DNA from: Paenibacillus sp. oral taxon 786 str. D14
Lineage (GTDB): Bacteria; Bacillota; Bacilli; Paenibacillales; Paenibacillaceae
Length of the DNA: 56,044 nucleotides
Assembly: GCF_000159955.1 (NCBI RefSeq)
Contig: NZ_GG695981.1
Location: forward strand, 23,048-79,091
Direction: 5' to 3'
Within the stretch, counting starts at the first letter, position 1; every line of letters starts with the position of its first letter. The position numbers were made by a program, and so were the translations under genes. Below the pieces are notes generated by a model. That model saw nothing but the letters and a program-made list of their open reading frames with translations. It searched no databases and was not told the origin of the DNA. Positions 24,248-33,028 of this stretch are shown here, one piece after another.

Positions 24248-25185
24248 GCAAAGGCAAAACTCTAATTGAAGTTGAAGGCTTGAAAAAATACTTTAACGTT
24301 GGCGGCGGTAACGTACTGAAGGCGGTCAACGACATCAGCTTCTCGATTGCCGAAGGCGAAACGCTTGGCCTCGTTGGCGAATCGGGCTGCGGTAAATCGA
24401 CCGCGGGCCGTACGATTCTTCGTTTGTACGAGCCGACGGCTGGCAGCGTTCGCTTCAACGGCGTGGACATCAGCAAATTGCCGCCGAAGAAAATGAAAGC
24501 GATGCGCCGCGACATGCAGATGATCTTCCAGGATCCGTATGCATCGCTGAATCCGCGGTTTACCGTTACGGATATCATCGGGGAAGCGCTGGATATTCAC
24601 GGTTTGGCCGGATCTAAAGCAGAACGCAAGAAACGGGTTGAAGAATTGCTGGATATGGTTGGTTTGAACCCGGACCATGCAACCCGTTATCCGCACGAAT
24701 TCTCCGGCGGTCAGCGCCAACGGATCGGGATTGCCCGTGCGCTGGCGGTGAATCCGAAGTTCATCATCTGTGACGAACCGATTTCGGCGCTGGACGTATC
24801 CATTCAGGCACAGGTTGTCAACCTGCTTGAGGATCTTCAGGACCGTCTCGGATTAACGTATCTGTTTATCGCGCACGACTTGTCCATGGTGAAGCATATC
24901 AGTGACCGTGTGGCCGTGATGTATCTGGGCCGGATCGTGGAGCTGGCAGACAGCGAAGAGTTGTATGCCAACCCGATGCACCCTTATACGAAAACGCTCC
25001 TGTCCGCGATTCCGATCCCGGATCCGGAAATTGAAGCTAACAAGAAACGGATTGTTCTGGAGGATACCACCAGCGGTCCAATCGGCAAAGAAGGGGTTGC
25101 CAGCGGAGGTTTGTACGACTTGGAGAACTCCGAGCTGGTTGAAGTGTCTAAAGGACATTTCGTCTCCATGCCGAAAAAAGGTTGA
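24244..25185 (+). CDS. oppF: Oligopeptide ABC transporter ATPase OppF
   Basis: A 313-residue ABC ATPase, partner of OppD. It shows Walker [10 protein letters not shown], signature [15 protein letters not shown], Walker [12 protein letters not shown] and the switch histidine in [13 protein letters not shown]. It ends with an OppF-type tail, but the four-cysteine motif of OppD is absent; the region before the end is shortened. The ATG overlaps the oppD stop (ATGA), with AAGGAGG about ten bases upstream. A strong terminator follows at 25197. Confidence 0.94.
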   Translation: MSKGKTLIEVEGLKKYFNVGGGNVLKAVNDISFSIAEGETLGLVGESGCGKSTAGRTILRLYEPTAGSVRFNGVDISKLPPKKMKAMRRDMQMIFQDPYASLNPRFTVTDIIGEALDIHGLAGSKAERKKRVEELLDMVGLNPDHATRYPHEFSGGQRQRIGIARALAVNPKFIICDEPISALDVSIQAQVVNLLEDLQDRLGLTYLFIAHDLSMVKHISDRVAVMYLGRIVELADSEELYANPMHPYTKTLLSAIPIPDPEIEANKKRIVLEDTTSGPIGKEGVASGGLYDLENSELVEVSKGHFVSMPKKG

Positions 25186-25196
25186 TCGATTCTGCG

Positions 25197-25242
25197 AACT
25201 CCCGCAGCCGTTCATGACGGTTGCGGGAGTTTTTTTTTTTTT
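25197..25242 (+). terminator. Rho-independent terminator of the opp operon
   Basis: AACTCCCGCA pairs with TGCGGGAGTT, with an inner CCG/CGG stem, followed by about twelve T. Confidence 0.92.
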
Positions 25243-25360
25243 GCGCCTGATCATTACGGAAAGTTAGAGGTTTAGCAAAAGTAAGGATTTCTTTGACGGA
25301 GCGGTAGGACATCCGTTACAATCAAGGAAGGTTTTGATGCAGACAGGAGGACGCAAACTG

Positions 25361-26998
25361 ATGAATGTCGTTCAAGAGCAACTTTCATTTGTGGGGCCGC
25401 TGGCTGAAGTATACGTCAATCAGTTTGCTACGGTTCAGCAATTGTATGAGAGCGACCCGGCGGAGGCCAACAGCTGGGCTGAACGAGTCGCATGGCTTGA
25501 TCAATCAGAGCATACGCGCATAAGTCGGAAGGCAGTCGCTGCCCGACTTCGTGAATATAACAGACAATATAACCCGTCCCCGGCCGTTGAACAGGCGATC
25601 GATCAACTCGAGCAGCCGGGGACGGCGGTGATTGTCGGCGGGCAGCAAAGCGGGTTATTCACCGGGCCGCTGCTCGTGATCTATAAAGCCGTGACCATCC
25701 TCAAAGCGGCGAAGGCCGCTTCGGCCCGGTTAAATCGTCCGGTGGTGCCGGTGTTCTGGATTGCCGGCGAGGATCACGACTGGGATGAGGTCAATCACAC
25801 CTATGTGTTGGCGCCGGATTTACAGGTGCGTCGGATTCGCATGCACCGCGGCAGCATGGACCGGCTGCCGGTCAGCTTCACGAAGGTGACGTCCGAGGCG
25901 TGGGACAAGGCCATTTCAGAGCTGGAGCAGCTGTTGCCCGACAGCGAGCATAAGGCGGCGCTCCTGGACTTGGCACGAAGCTCGTCAGCGGATGCGGATA
26001 ACTTGACGGCCGCTTTTGCCAAGCTGATGGGAGCTTTATTTGGAAAATACGGACTGGTGCTGCTGGACTCGTCAGATCCTGAGTTGCGCCGGCTGGAAGT
26101 ACCGGTGTTTGAGCAAATGATTCGCCGCAATGATGAGCTGGAATCGGCTTACCACGAAACGGTACGGGATTTGGCGGGCTTGGGATTTGAACCTTCGGCT
26201 GAAGTGGCCGAAAATGGAGCGAATTTGTTCTATATTAATGAACATGAACGGCTGCTGTTGTTTAAACAGGAAGGGCGCTTCGAAGACCGCAAGGGCAAAG
26301 TCTCCTTTACGGCTGACGAGCTGCTCGCCGAGCTGCGGGAGCATCCGGAGCGGTTCAGCAATAATGTGTTAACTCGCCCCTTGATGCAGGACAGTTTGCT
26401 TCCCGTCCTTGGCTCGGTTCTCGGCCCCGGCGAAATTGCTTACTGGGGGCTGACGCGCAAGGCGTTTCATAAGCTTGGGCTGAAAATGCCACTGCTGCTG
26501 GCACGGGAAGCTTTTACGGTGGTAGATCGAACCGTGCAAAAGTATATGCAGAAATATCAGCTCAGCTGGGATGATGTGAAGGATGCCGAAGGCTTCCGCC
26601 GCAGACGTGGAGCTTGGCTTGCGGCGCAGGAGCGGATGCCGGTCGACAAGCGGTTTGATGAGGTCATCGCTGCGTTTGGAGAGCTATACAATCCGCTCAT
26701 TGAGGAGCTGGCAGGAGTTCAAAGCGATTTGTCCAGACTCGGGGCGGTGAACCGAGACAAGATCATCGGCCAAATCGAGTATTTGCGCGGCAAGGCGAAG
26801 GATGCGTTGGAGAAAATTCATGAGACCGGCTTACGCCATTTCGACCGGATTCAACTCTCGCTATTCCCTCTAAGCAAGCCGCAGGAGAGAGTTTACAATC
26901 TCTTTGATGCATTAAATCGATATGGGACGGATTGGATCGAAGGCCTGATGAATATCCCTTATGAGTTAACTGGCAAACATCGAATCATCTATTTATAG
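25361..26998 (+). CDS. bshC: Bacillithiol synthase (cysteine-adding enzyme) BshC
   Basis: A 545-residue protein matching BshC, which joins cysteine to glucosamine-malate in the last step of bacillithiol synthesis. Recognisable segments include VIVGGQQSGLFTGPLLVIYKA, PVFWIAGEDHDWDEVNHTYV (HxGH-like nucleotide site) and the C-terminal coiled-coil region before RHFDRIQLSLFPLSKPQERV. The ATG at 25361 follows AGGAGG (about nine bases); an ATG at 25337 would lie before that site. The length agrees with the family (about 540). ahcY follows after 12 bases, so the two are probably co-transcribed. Confidence 0.95.
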   Translation: MNVVQEQLSFVGPLAEVYVNQFATVQQLYESDPAEANSWAERVAWLDQSEHTRISRKAVAARLREYNRQYNPSPAVEQAIDQLEQPGTAVIVGGQQSGLFTGPLLVIYKAVTILKAAKAASARLNRPVVPVFWIAGEDHDWDEVNHTYVLAPDLQVRRIRMHRGSMDRLPVSFTKVTSEAWDKAISELEQLLPDSEHKAALLDLARSSSADADNLTAAFAKLMGALFGKYGLVLLDSSDPELRRLEVPVFEQMIRRNDELESAYHETVRDLAGLGFEPSAEVAENGANLFYINEHERLLLFKQEGRFEDRKGKVSFTADELLAELREHPERFSNNVLTRPLMQDSLLPVLGSVLGPGEIAYWGLTRKAFHKLGLKMPLLLAREAFTVVDRTVQKYMQKYQLSWDDVKDAEGFRRRRGAWLAAQERMPVDKRFDEVIAAFGELYNPLIEELAGVQSDLSRLGAVNRDKIIGQIEYLRGKAKDALEKIHETGLRHFDRIQLSLFPLSKPQERVYNLFDALNRYGTDWIEGLMNIPYELTGKHRIIYL

Positions 26999-27010
26999 GA
27001 GGAGACATTT

Positions 27011-28279
27011 ATGAGTTCGTTAGCGATTCAGAACAGCATCATTACCGACTTGAAGCTTGCGCCGGAGGGGCATTTGAAGATCGATTGGGTGGAAGCCCAC
27101 ATGCCGGTGCTGAACCGGATTCGGAAGCAATTTGAGGCGGAGCAGCCTTTTAAAGGACTGAAAGTGACCATCTCGCTTCATTTGGAAGCCAAAACGGCCT
27201 ACTTGGCTAAAGTTATCCAAGCCGGTGGGGCGGAAGTGACGATTACCGGCAGCAATCCGCTGTCGACGCAGGACGATGTTTGTGCTGCACTCGTTGAAGA
27301 TGGCATCACCGTTTATGCCAAATATAATCCTGAACCGGAAGAATATAAGGCGTTGTTAATTAAAGCGCTGGAGACGAAGCCGGATCTTATCATCGACGAT
27401 GGCGGTGATTTGGTTACGATCTTGCACTCGGAACGTCAGGATTTGCTGGAGAATGTGCGGGGCGGCGCTGAAGAGACGACCACCGGGATTTTGCGCCTGA
27501 AAGCGATGGACAAGGAAGGCCAGCTGAAATTCCCAATGGTTGCAGTAAATGATGCTTATTGCAAATACTTGTTCGACAACCGCTACGGCACCGGCCAATC
27601 GGTGTGGGACGGAATTAACCGGACGACGAATCTGGTCGTTGCTGGGAAAACCGTCGTGGTTGTCGGCTACGGCTGGTGCGGCAAAGGCGTGGCGATGCGG
27701 GCCAAAGGCCTTGGCGCTAACGTCGTTGTTACCGAAGTTGACGCGATCAAAGCGGTGGAAGCCGTGATGGACGGCTTCCAAGTGATGCCGATGCTGGAAG
27801 CGGCGAAGATCGGCGATTTCTTCGTCACTGTGACCGGCAACCGCGACGTGATTCGCGGCGAGCATTATGATGTGATGAAGGACGGCGCGATTCTGTCCAA
27901 TGCCGGCCACTTCGACGTGGAAGTCAACAAGCCTGAGCTTGCGGAGCGTTCGGTTTCGGTTCGCACCGTGCGCAAGAACATTGAGGAATATCAGTTGAAG
28001 GACGGACGCAAAATGTACCTGCTCGCCGAAGGCCGTCTGGTGAACTTGGCCGCCGGCGACGGACATCCGGCCGAAATCATGGACATGACGTTTGCGCTGC
28101 AGGCGTTGTCCTTGAAATACGTGAATGACCGTTATCAGGAAATCGGGAAAACGGTTGTTAACGTCCCTTATGAGCTGGACGAGCAAGTGGCCCGCTTCAA
28201 ACTGGAAAGCCTCGGCGTGAACATCGATACGCTGTCCGCTGAGCAACGCGCTTACCTGGATAGCTGGCAGGAGCATTAA
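27011..28279 (+). CDS. ahcY: Adenosylhomocysteinase (S-adenosylhomocysteine hydrolase)
   Basis: A 422-residue enzyme that splits S-adenosylhomocysteine into adenosine and homocysteine, using bound NAD. Visible features are the substrate-site region [14 protein letters not shown], the strand and helix [19 protein letters not shown], the NAD-binding [20 protein letters not shown] and the C-terminal signature [20 protein letters not shown]. It is of the shorter type (about 420 residues) also found in archaea and Thermotoga. Most Firmicutes use the MtnN/LuxS route instead. It is probably in one transcript with bshC (12-base gap, AGGAGG in between), linking sulfur amino-acid recycling to bacillithiol. 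Confidence 0.93.
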   Translation: MSSLAIQNSIITDLKLAPEGHLKIDWVEAHMPVLNRIRKQFEAEQPFKGLKVTISLHLEAKTAYLAKVIQAGGAEVTITGSNPLSTQDDVCAALVEDGITVYAKYNPEPEEYKALLIKALETKPDLIIDDGGDLVTILHSERQDLLENVRGGAEETTTGILRLKAMDKEGQLKFPMVAVNDAYCKYLFDNRYGTGQSVWDGINRTTNLVVAGKTVVVVGYGWCGKGVAMRAKGLGANVVVTEVDAIKAVEAVMDGFQVMPMLEAAKIGDFFVTVTGNRDVIRGEHYDVMKDGAILSNAGHFDVEVNKPELAERSVSVRTVRKNIEEYQLKDGRKMYLLAEGRLVNLAAGDGHPAEIMDMTFALQALSLKYVNDRYQEIGKTVVNVPYELDEQVARFKLESLGVNIDTLSAEQRAYLDSWQEH

Positions 28280-28372
28280 TTCGTCGCAGCGGTGATTACA
28301 GCTCGATCGCCGGTGGACAGGCGTTACGGTGAAACGCTACGGCCGCTGTAAATTGATGCGTGTTCGCCGGGA

Positions 28373-28568
28373 GACGATAATTAACGGTAAATCGTACCGC
28401 TAATTGTTACTTATCCGCCGCTAGACGATGATTAACGGTAAATCCTACCGCTAATTTTGCCGGATTGGGCGAAGTCGGGTGATTTCACCGAAAATAACGG
28501 TACAAAATCCTGTTAATTCGCTGAAACTGCGGATTGTTCAATAAAATAAAGGTACTTTTTACTGTTAA
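28373..28568. repeat. Four-unit intergenic dyad element, copy B (core TTAACGGTAAATCGTACCG)
   Basis: Two 33-bp forward units (28373-28405 and 28424-28456) differ at only two positions and start 51 bp apart. Two diverged units follow at about 28493-28518 and 28545-28568. These match the core better as reverse complements, though the units are near-palindromic so orientation is less certain. Distances between units are about 51, 62 and 52 bp. GATTTC occurs between units 2 and 3 (28481). Confidence 0.75.
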
Positions 28569-28578
28569 CACACCAATA

Positions 28579-28623
28579 AAGGACTATCTGAGGCAGATCA
28601 AATCTGCCGGGATAGTCCTTTTT
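28579..28623 (+). terminator. Rho-independent terminator upstream of mraZ
   Basis: GGACTATC (28581-28588) pairs with GATAGTCC (28611-28618), with an inner GGCAGAT/ATCTGCC stem, followed by five T. It separates the bshC-ahcY transcript and the repeat element from the mraZ cluster. Confidence 0.88.
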
Positions 28624-28760
28624 GCTGCTTATTTAGCGCCGAACGAAGCGTCAACCGCGGTTGCAGCCCTAAAGTAATACCTCCTTCCCACCAACCGCCT
28701 GTCAAAAAAATTTTGAACCAGAGAAGGATTTTCTCGTTCAGTGTGGAATAGTTACATATC

Positions 28761-28800
28761 ACAGTGGTGTAAAGTGGTGCAAAGTGGGGGAAAGAGGTAA
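28761..28800 (+). promoter_or_regulatory. MraZ operator: four 10-bp-phased GTGG repeats
   Basis: Four consecutive 10-base blocks read ACAGTGGTGT, AAAGTGGTGC, AAAGTGGGGG and AAAGAGGTAA. MraZ proteins bind direct GTGG-type repeats spaced 10 bp apart upstream of their own operon, so autoregulation is very likely. The last block may be partly lost to the ribosome-binding site region. The mraZ start codon is 15 bases downstream. Confidence 0.8.
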
Positions 28801-28814
28801 GGAGTGAGTCACCA

Positions 28815-29252
28815 ATGTTTATGGGGGAGTTCCAACATAGCATTGACGATAAAGGCCGGATTATTATTCCGGCTAAGTTTCGTGAACTCCTCGGCAGCTC
28901 TTTCGTGGTTACCCGCGGCTTGGACCAGTGTCTTTTCGTTTATCCGATGCAGGAATGGGAAGTGCTGGAACAGAAGCTGAAGGCTTTGCCACTGATGAAA
29001 TCCGACGCCCGTGCGTTTACCCGCTTCTTTTTCTCGGGTGCAACCGAATGTGAATGGGATAAACAGGGAAGGGTAAACTTGCCAAGTAATTTACGGCAGT
29101 ATGCCAAGCTGGAGAAGGATTGCGTTGTTTTAGGCGTGTCGAATCGCGTGGAAATTTGGAGCAAAGACACGTGGGAGCAATACTTCCAGCAGTCGGAAGA
29201 TACGTTTAACGAAATTGCTGAGAAGCTGGTGGATTTCAACTTCGATCTTTAG
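28815..29252 (+). CDS. mraZ: Transcriptional regulator MraZ
   Basis: A 145-residue protein made of two tandem AbrB-like swapped-hairpin domains, each with a DxxGR motif: [16 protein letters not shown] at residues 9-24, and [16 protein letters not shown] near residue 77. MraZ forms ring-shaped oligomers that bind repeats before the division/cell-wall cluster and usually repress it. Here the binding repeats are visible just upstream. The ATG lies 11-12 bases after AAGGAGTGAG. It is the first gene of a run of sixteen co-directional genes up to ftsZ. Confidence 0.96.
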   Translation: MFMGEFQHSIDDKGRIIIPAKFRELLGSSFVVTRGLDQCLFVYPMQEWEVLEQKLKALPLMKSDARAFTRFFFSGATECEWDKQGRVNLPSNLRQYAKLEKDCVVLGVSNRVEIWSKDTWEQYFQQSEDTFNEIAEKLVDFNFDL

Positions 29253-29305
29253 AAGGAGTTATTCTTTAAGCTAGTCAAATGAATTCAGGTTTGGGGGCGT
29301 AAGTC

Positions 29306-30280
29306 TTGTTTCATCACATCACGGTACTCAAAGAAGAAGCGACAGAAGGGCTGCGCATCAAGCCGGACGGCATTTATGTGGATTGTACGCTGGGAGGCGG
29401 CGGCCACAGCTCCGTCATCTTATCCAAGCTAGGTCCAGGGGGAAGGCTGATCGCTTTCGACCAGGACGACTGGGCGCTGGACAATGCCAAGGAGCGGCTC
29501 GCAGCCTATGCGGACAAGTTAACTTTGGTAAAAAGCAATTTCCGCTACATCGAGCAAAAACTGCGGGAGATCGAAGGGGTGCCGCAGCTAAACGGGGTTC
29601 CCCAGGTGGACGGCGTATTGTTCGACCTCGGTGTTTCCTCCCCTCAGTTTGACGAAGGGGAGCGGGGGTTTAGCTATAACGCGGACGCGCCGCTCGATAT
29701 GCGGATGGATCAATCGGCCGCATTGACGGCTCGGGAGATCGTAAATACGTGGCCGGAACGCGAAATTGCTCGTATTTTGTTCCAATACGGCGAGGAGAAA
29801 TTTTCCAGGTGGATCGCCAAGGTCATTGCAGACCGGCGAGCACAGGAGCCGATCGAAACGACGGGGCAGCTCGTCGAGCTGATCAAGGAGGGCATCCCGG
29901 CGGCTGCAAGGCGTACGGGGGGCCACCCAGCCAAGCGCAGCTTTCAGGCATTGCGCATCGCGGTTAACGATGAGCTGGGCGCATTCGAAGAAGGGCTGCA
30001 TGCGGCCATCCGTTGTTTGGCGCCGGAAGGACGGGTTTCGGTCATCACCTTCCACTCGTTGGAGGACCGAATCTGTAAGCAAATCTTTGCCAGCTATGTG
30101 GAGAAATGTACTTGCCCGCCCGATTTTCCGATGTGCGTGTGCGGCGGCAAAGGATCACTTAAATTAATCAACCGGAAACCAATCGTTCCGTCGGAGCAGG
30201 AGTTGGCTGACAATCCGAGGGCCCGTTCCGCGAAATTACGCGTGGCGGAGAAATTGCAAACCGGTGTGGAGGTATCGTAA
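29306..30280 (+). CDS. rsmH: 16S rRNA (cytosine(1402)-N4)-methyltransferase
   Basis: A 324-residue SAM-dependent methyltransferase that modifies C1402 of 16S rRNA. The SAM-binding motif is [14 protein letters not shown] near the N-terminus. Other conserved parts are [20 protein letters not shown] and the C-terminal [19 protein letters not shown]. The start is TTG at 29306 with a modest G-rich site (GGGGGCG); no ATG is placed better. ftsL begins directly after its stop codon. Confidence 0.95.
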   Translation: MFHHITVLKEEATEGLRIKPDGIYVDCTLGGGGHSSVILSKLGPGGRLIAFDQDDWALDNAKERLAAYADKLTLVKSNFRYIEQKLREIEGVPQLNGVPQVDGVLFDLGVSSPQFDEGERGFSYNADAPLDMRMDQSAALTAREIVNTWPEREIARILFQYGEEKFSRWIAKVIADRRAQEPIETTGQLVELIKEGIPAAARRTGGHPAKRSFQALRIAVNDELGAFEEGLHAAIRCLAPEGRVSVITFHSLEDRICKQIFASYVEKCTCPPDFPMCVCGGKGSLKLINRKPIVPSEQELADNPRARSAKLRVAEKLQTGVEVS

Positions 30281-30679
30281 ATGGCTTATACGCGTGGGAA
30301 TCTGGCAGTCAAGGAGAAGCAAGCGGAACGCAGCTATCAACCGCAGCGTTATCGGGAAACGACGAAGGTGGTAACCCGCCGTTCGCCGTTGCCGGTTCGT
30401 GAGAAGTTGCTGTATATGATGACGGTTATTTTTTGCGTAGCCGTGATGGGCGGGTTGTTATGGCAAAATGTGTCACTTTACAACATTAAGCGTCAAATGT
30501 TTAATTTGAATACGGACATTCAAGCGATCAACGCGGAAGTGAAGGAACTAAGCATTCAAAAGGAAAAGCTGGAGGAGCAAATTCCGGAGAAGGCGAAGGA
30601 GCTCGGTTATGTTCAGCCGGAGGTAGAAGGCTTTCATGTGAATGTACCGGCAGATGGCGTTGAAACGGCCAAGAAATAA
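30281..30679 (+). CDS. ftsL: Cell division protein FtsL
   Basis: A 132-residue single-pass membrane protein. It has a basic cytoplasmic head with many Arg/Lys, one helix (about 45-65, LYMMTVIFCVAVMGGLLW), then an extracellular leucine-zipper-like coiled coil (NLNTDIQAINAEVKELSIQKEKLEEQI). FtsL joins DivIB and DivIC in the septal complex. The ATG follows the rsmH stop with no gap, and the ribosome-binding site GGAGGT lies within rsmH. Confidence 0.88.
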   Translation: MAYTRGNLAVKEKQAERSYQPQRYRETTKVVTRRSPLPVREKLLYMMTVIFCVAVMGGLLWQNVSLYNIKRQMFNLNTDIQAINAEVKELSIQKEKLEEQIPEKAKELGYVQPEVEGFHVNVPADGVETAKK

Positions 30680-30698
30680 TGTCTAAAGAGGTTTTGCC

Positions 30699-32945
30699 AT
30701 GATCAAGCGAATAAAGCTTCGAACACTGCTGATAGGGGGATGTATTACCCTCTTTTTTGCTGTATTGATCGGTAGAGCGTTTTGGCTGCAGGTCGTGCAA
30801 GCGGACTTTTGGCAGGCGCATGCGGAGGAGCTGTGGTCAACCAAAAAGTTGCTGCCCGCAACGAGAGGAACGATCACGGATCGGAATGGCGATGTCCTGG
30901 CGGTGGATGCTCCGGCTTACACGGTGGCCGTCAATCCCGAACTGATTAACAAGTACGGCCTTCAGGACGAGGTAGTTGAAGGGCTTGGCAAGGTCCTCGG
31001 TAAAGATGAAAGTGAACTCCGGAAAATCGTCAGTGCCAAAAAAGAGTCCGGCGAGTACTATACGCAACGCGAGGTTCGGAACGAGGGCTGGAAGATTGAT
31101 CAAGACCTGAAGAATCAGGTGCAGGCATTGATCGACGAGCTGAAGGAAAAGCATAGCAAACTGCAGGACGTCGGCATTTACTTGATCAAGGATCAGAAGC
31201 GGTATTATCCGAATCAAAGCTTGGCTTCCCACGTCTTGGGATACATCGACCGCGAAGGCAAAGCCGTATCCGGTATTGAAGCCTACTTCGATGAGCAGCT
31301 CAAGGGCGTTGACGGTTCGCTCGAGTACAAGCGGGACGGCCGGGGAATTGAGATTCCGAAAGCCAGCGAAATTTATAACCCGCCGAAGAACGGAGACAAC
31401 CTGAAGCTGACGATTGACTACACGATCCAGTACTACATCGAGCAGGCGATGAAGGAAGCGTACGATCAGCTGCAGCCGATCAGTATGACGGTGATTGCGG
31501 CCGATCCGAAGACGATGGAAATCCTTGGCATGGCGAATATGCCGACCTATAACCCCAATGAATATTGGGCGGATGTCGATCAGAAAAATTTCTATAACCA
31601 CGCGATCAAATCCGTTTACGAGCCAGGTTCCACATTTAAAATCGTGACCTTGGCCGGGGCGGTACAGGAAGGCTTATTTAATCCAAATGCTACATACAAA
31701 TCCGGCAGCATCCGGGTGCCGGGGCAAACGATTCACGACTTGAAGCGTTCCGGCTGGGGCGAGATCACGTATCTGGAAGGCGTGAAACGCTCCAGTAACG
31801 TCGCTTTCGTCAAGCTGGGTTACGAGATGCTGGGTCCGGAACGTCTGAAGACGTACGTCGATCAATTCGGATTCGGGAAAAAAACGGGCATCGAGCTGCC
31901 GGGGGAATCCAAAGGGATCGTGGATCCGGTGCAGCAGGCTGACTTTGCGGCGATGTCATACGGCCACGGGAAGCTGCTTGTGACGCCGTTGCAGCAAATT
32001 GTGGCGGTATCGGCCATCGCGAATGGCGGCAAGCTGATGGAGCCGCATATCGTCAAGTCCATCACCGATCCGCAAACCGGGGAGACGGTGGAAACCAAAC
32101 CTAAAGTGCTTCAGCAGGTGATCTCTCCCGACAAAGCGAAAGAAGTTGGAACTTATTTGGAGCAGGTGGTCTCGGACCAAAAGATCGGGACGGGACGTCA
32201 CGCCTACATCGAAGGGTATCGGGTTGCCGGTAAGACGGGGACTGCAGTAAAGGTAGTTAACGGCCAATATGATTACACGAAACAGGTCGTTTCATTTATC
32301 GGCTATGCGCCGGTGGATGATCCGAAGATCGCGGTTATCGTCTTGATCGACGAACCCAAGGACTCGGAACTGGGCGGGGGGGCCGCCGCCGCTCCGGTGT
32401 TTAAGCAGATCGTAAATCAAACGCTGCAGTATATGGGAGTTCCGAAAAAAATCGAAGGCAGCGCGTCCGGTAACTCCTCGAAGACAGCGGCTTCGGGACC
32501 AAAAGTTCCGGATGTCGGCGGGTTGCCAGTTCAACAAGCCAAGGACAAACTGTCGGCAAGTCGCATTTCCTATGCAACATATGGGAAAGGGGATACGATT
32601 ATCTCCCAATTCCCGAAGGCGGGAACGACGCTCAAATCCGGGCAATTCGTTTACTTGCTTACGGAGAAGGGATCGGACATCAATGTGCCAAACCTGCAAG
32701 GCGAATCGCTGCGCGATGCCTTGGAGTTACTATCGGTCCTTCAAATCCCGGTTACGGCGAATGGGGAAGGCTACGTCGTCTCACAGGAGGTTGTCAACGA
32801 GAACGGCGGCAGACGTGTAATCCTTACCCTGGAACCGCCGGATAAGGAGGAAACTTCGTCCAACGATGAGCAGGTGGAGGATGCCTCAACCAGCGGCGAT
32901 CAAGGGAACGATGCCGGAGAGAAGGAGACCTCGGACTCGCCATAG
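30699..32945 (+). CDS. pbpB: Septal penicillin-binding protein 2B (class B transpeptidase)
   Basis: A 748-residue class B PBP. It has one N-terminal signal anchor (about 9-30), a dimerisation domain with the RGTITDRNGDVLA motif, and a transpeptidase domain. The active-site serine is S311 in GSTFK, with SSN and KTG motifs (SSNVAF, AGKTGTA). Two C-terminal PASTA domains (about 595-710) and an acidic Ser/Asp/Glu-rich tail follow. It cross-links septal peptidoglycan and is the partner of SEDS glycosyltransferases. A gap of 83 bases separates it from spoVD. Confidence 0.95.
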   Translation: MIKRIKLRTLLIGGCITLFFAVLIGRAFWLQVVQADFWQAHAEELWSTKKLLPATRGTITDRNGDVLAVDAPAYTVAVNPELINKYGLQDEVVEGLGKVLGKDESELRKIVSAKKESGEYYTQREVRNEGWKIDQDLKNQVQALIDELKEKHSKLQDVGIYLIKDQKRYYPNQSLASHVLGYIDREGKAVSGIEAYFDEQLKGVDGSLEYKRDGRGIEIPKASEIYNPPKNGDNLKLTIDYTIQYYIEQAMKEAYDQLQPISMTVIAADPKTMEILGMANMPTYNPNEYWADVDQKNFYNHAIKSVYEPGSTFKIVTLAGAVQEGLFNPNATYKSGSIRVPGQTIHDLKRSGWGEITYLEGVKRSSNVAFVKLGYEMLGPERLKTYVDQFGFGKKTGIELPGESKGIVDPVQQADFAAMSYGHGKLLVTPLQQIVAVSAIANGGKLMEPHIVKSITDPQTGETVETKPKVLQQVISPDKAKEVGTYLEQVVSDQKIGTGRHAYIEGYRVAGKTGTAVKVVNGQYDYTKQVVSFIGYAPVDDPKIAVIVLIDEPKDSELGGGAAAAPVFKQIVNQTLQYMGVPKKIEGSASGNSSKTAASGPKVPDVGGLPVQQAKDKLSASRISYATYGKGDTIISQFPKAGTTLKSGQFVYLLTEKGSDINVPNLQGESLRDALELLSVLQIPVTANGEGYVVSQEVVNENGGRRVILTLEPPDKEETSSNDEQVEDASTSGDQGNDAGEKETSDSP

Positions 32946-33028
32946 CTTGTTCTAACCCCTGGTTGTCCTGAATAGTCATGTGATGAGTGCAATCATGATG
33001 ATGTCAGGATGGGTAAGGGGGGCGACCT

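Larger units (their letters stand above)
28280..28814. other. 535-base intergenic region between ahcY and mraZ
   Basis: The left part (28296-28351) can fold: TTACAGC (28296-28302) pairs with GCTGTAA (28345-28351). Inside, GCGTT pairs with AACGC. No T run follows. The middle holds the four-unit element (28373-28568), then a terminator (28579-28623). The right part carries the MraZ operator (28761-28800). No gene is seen. Confidence 0.6.

Noticed and set aside
32946..33028. Sigma-E promoter before spoVD
   Set aside because: Candidate -35 (GAATAGT or TCATGTG) and -10 (CATGATGAT) boxes exist but no pair has the proper 13-15 bp spacing; an imperfect hairpin explains part of the sequence.
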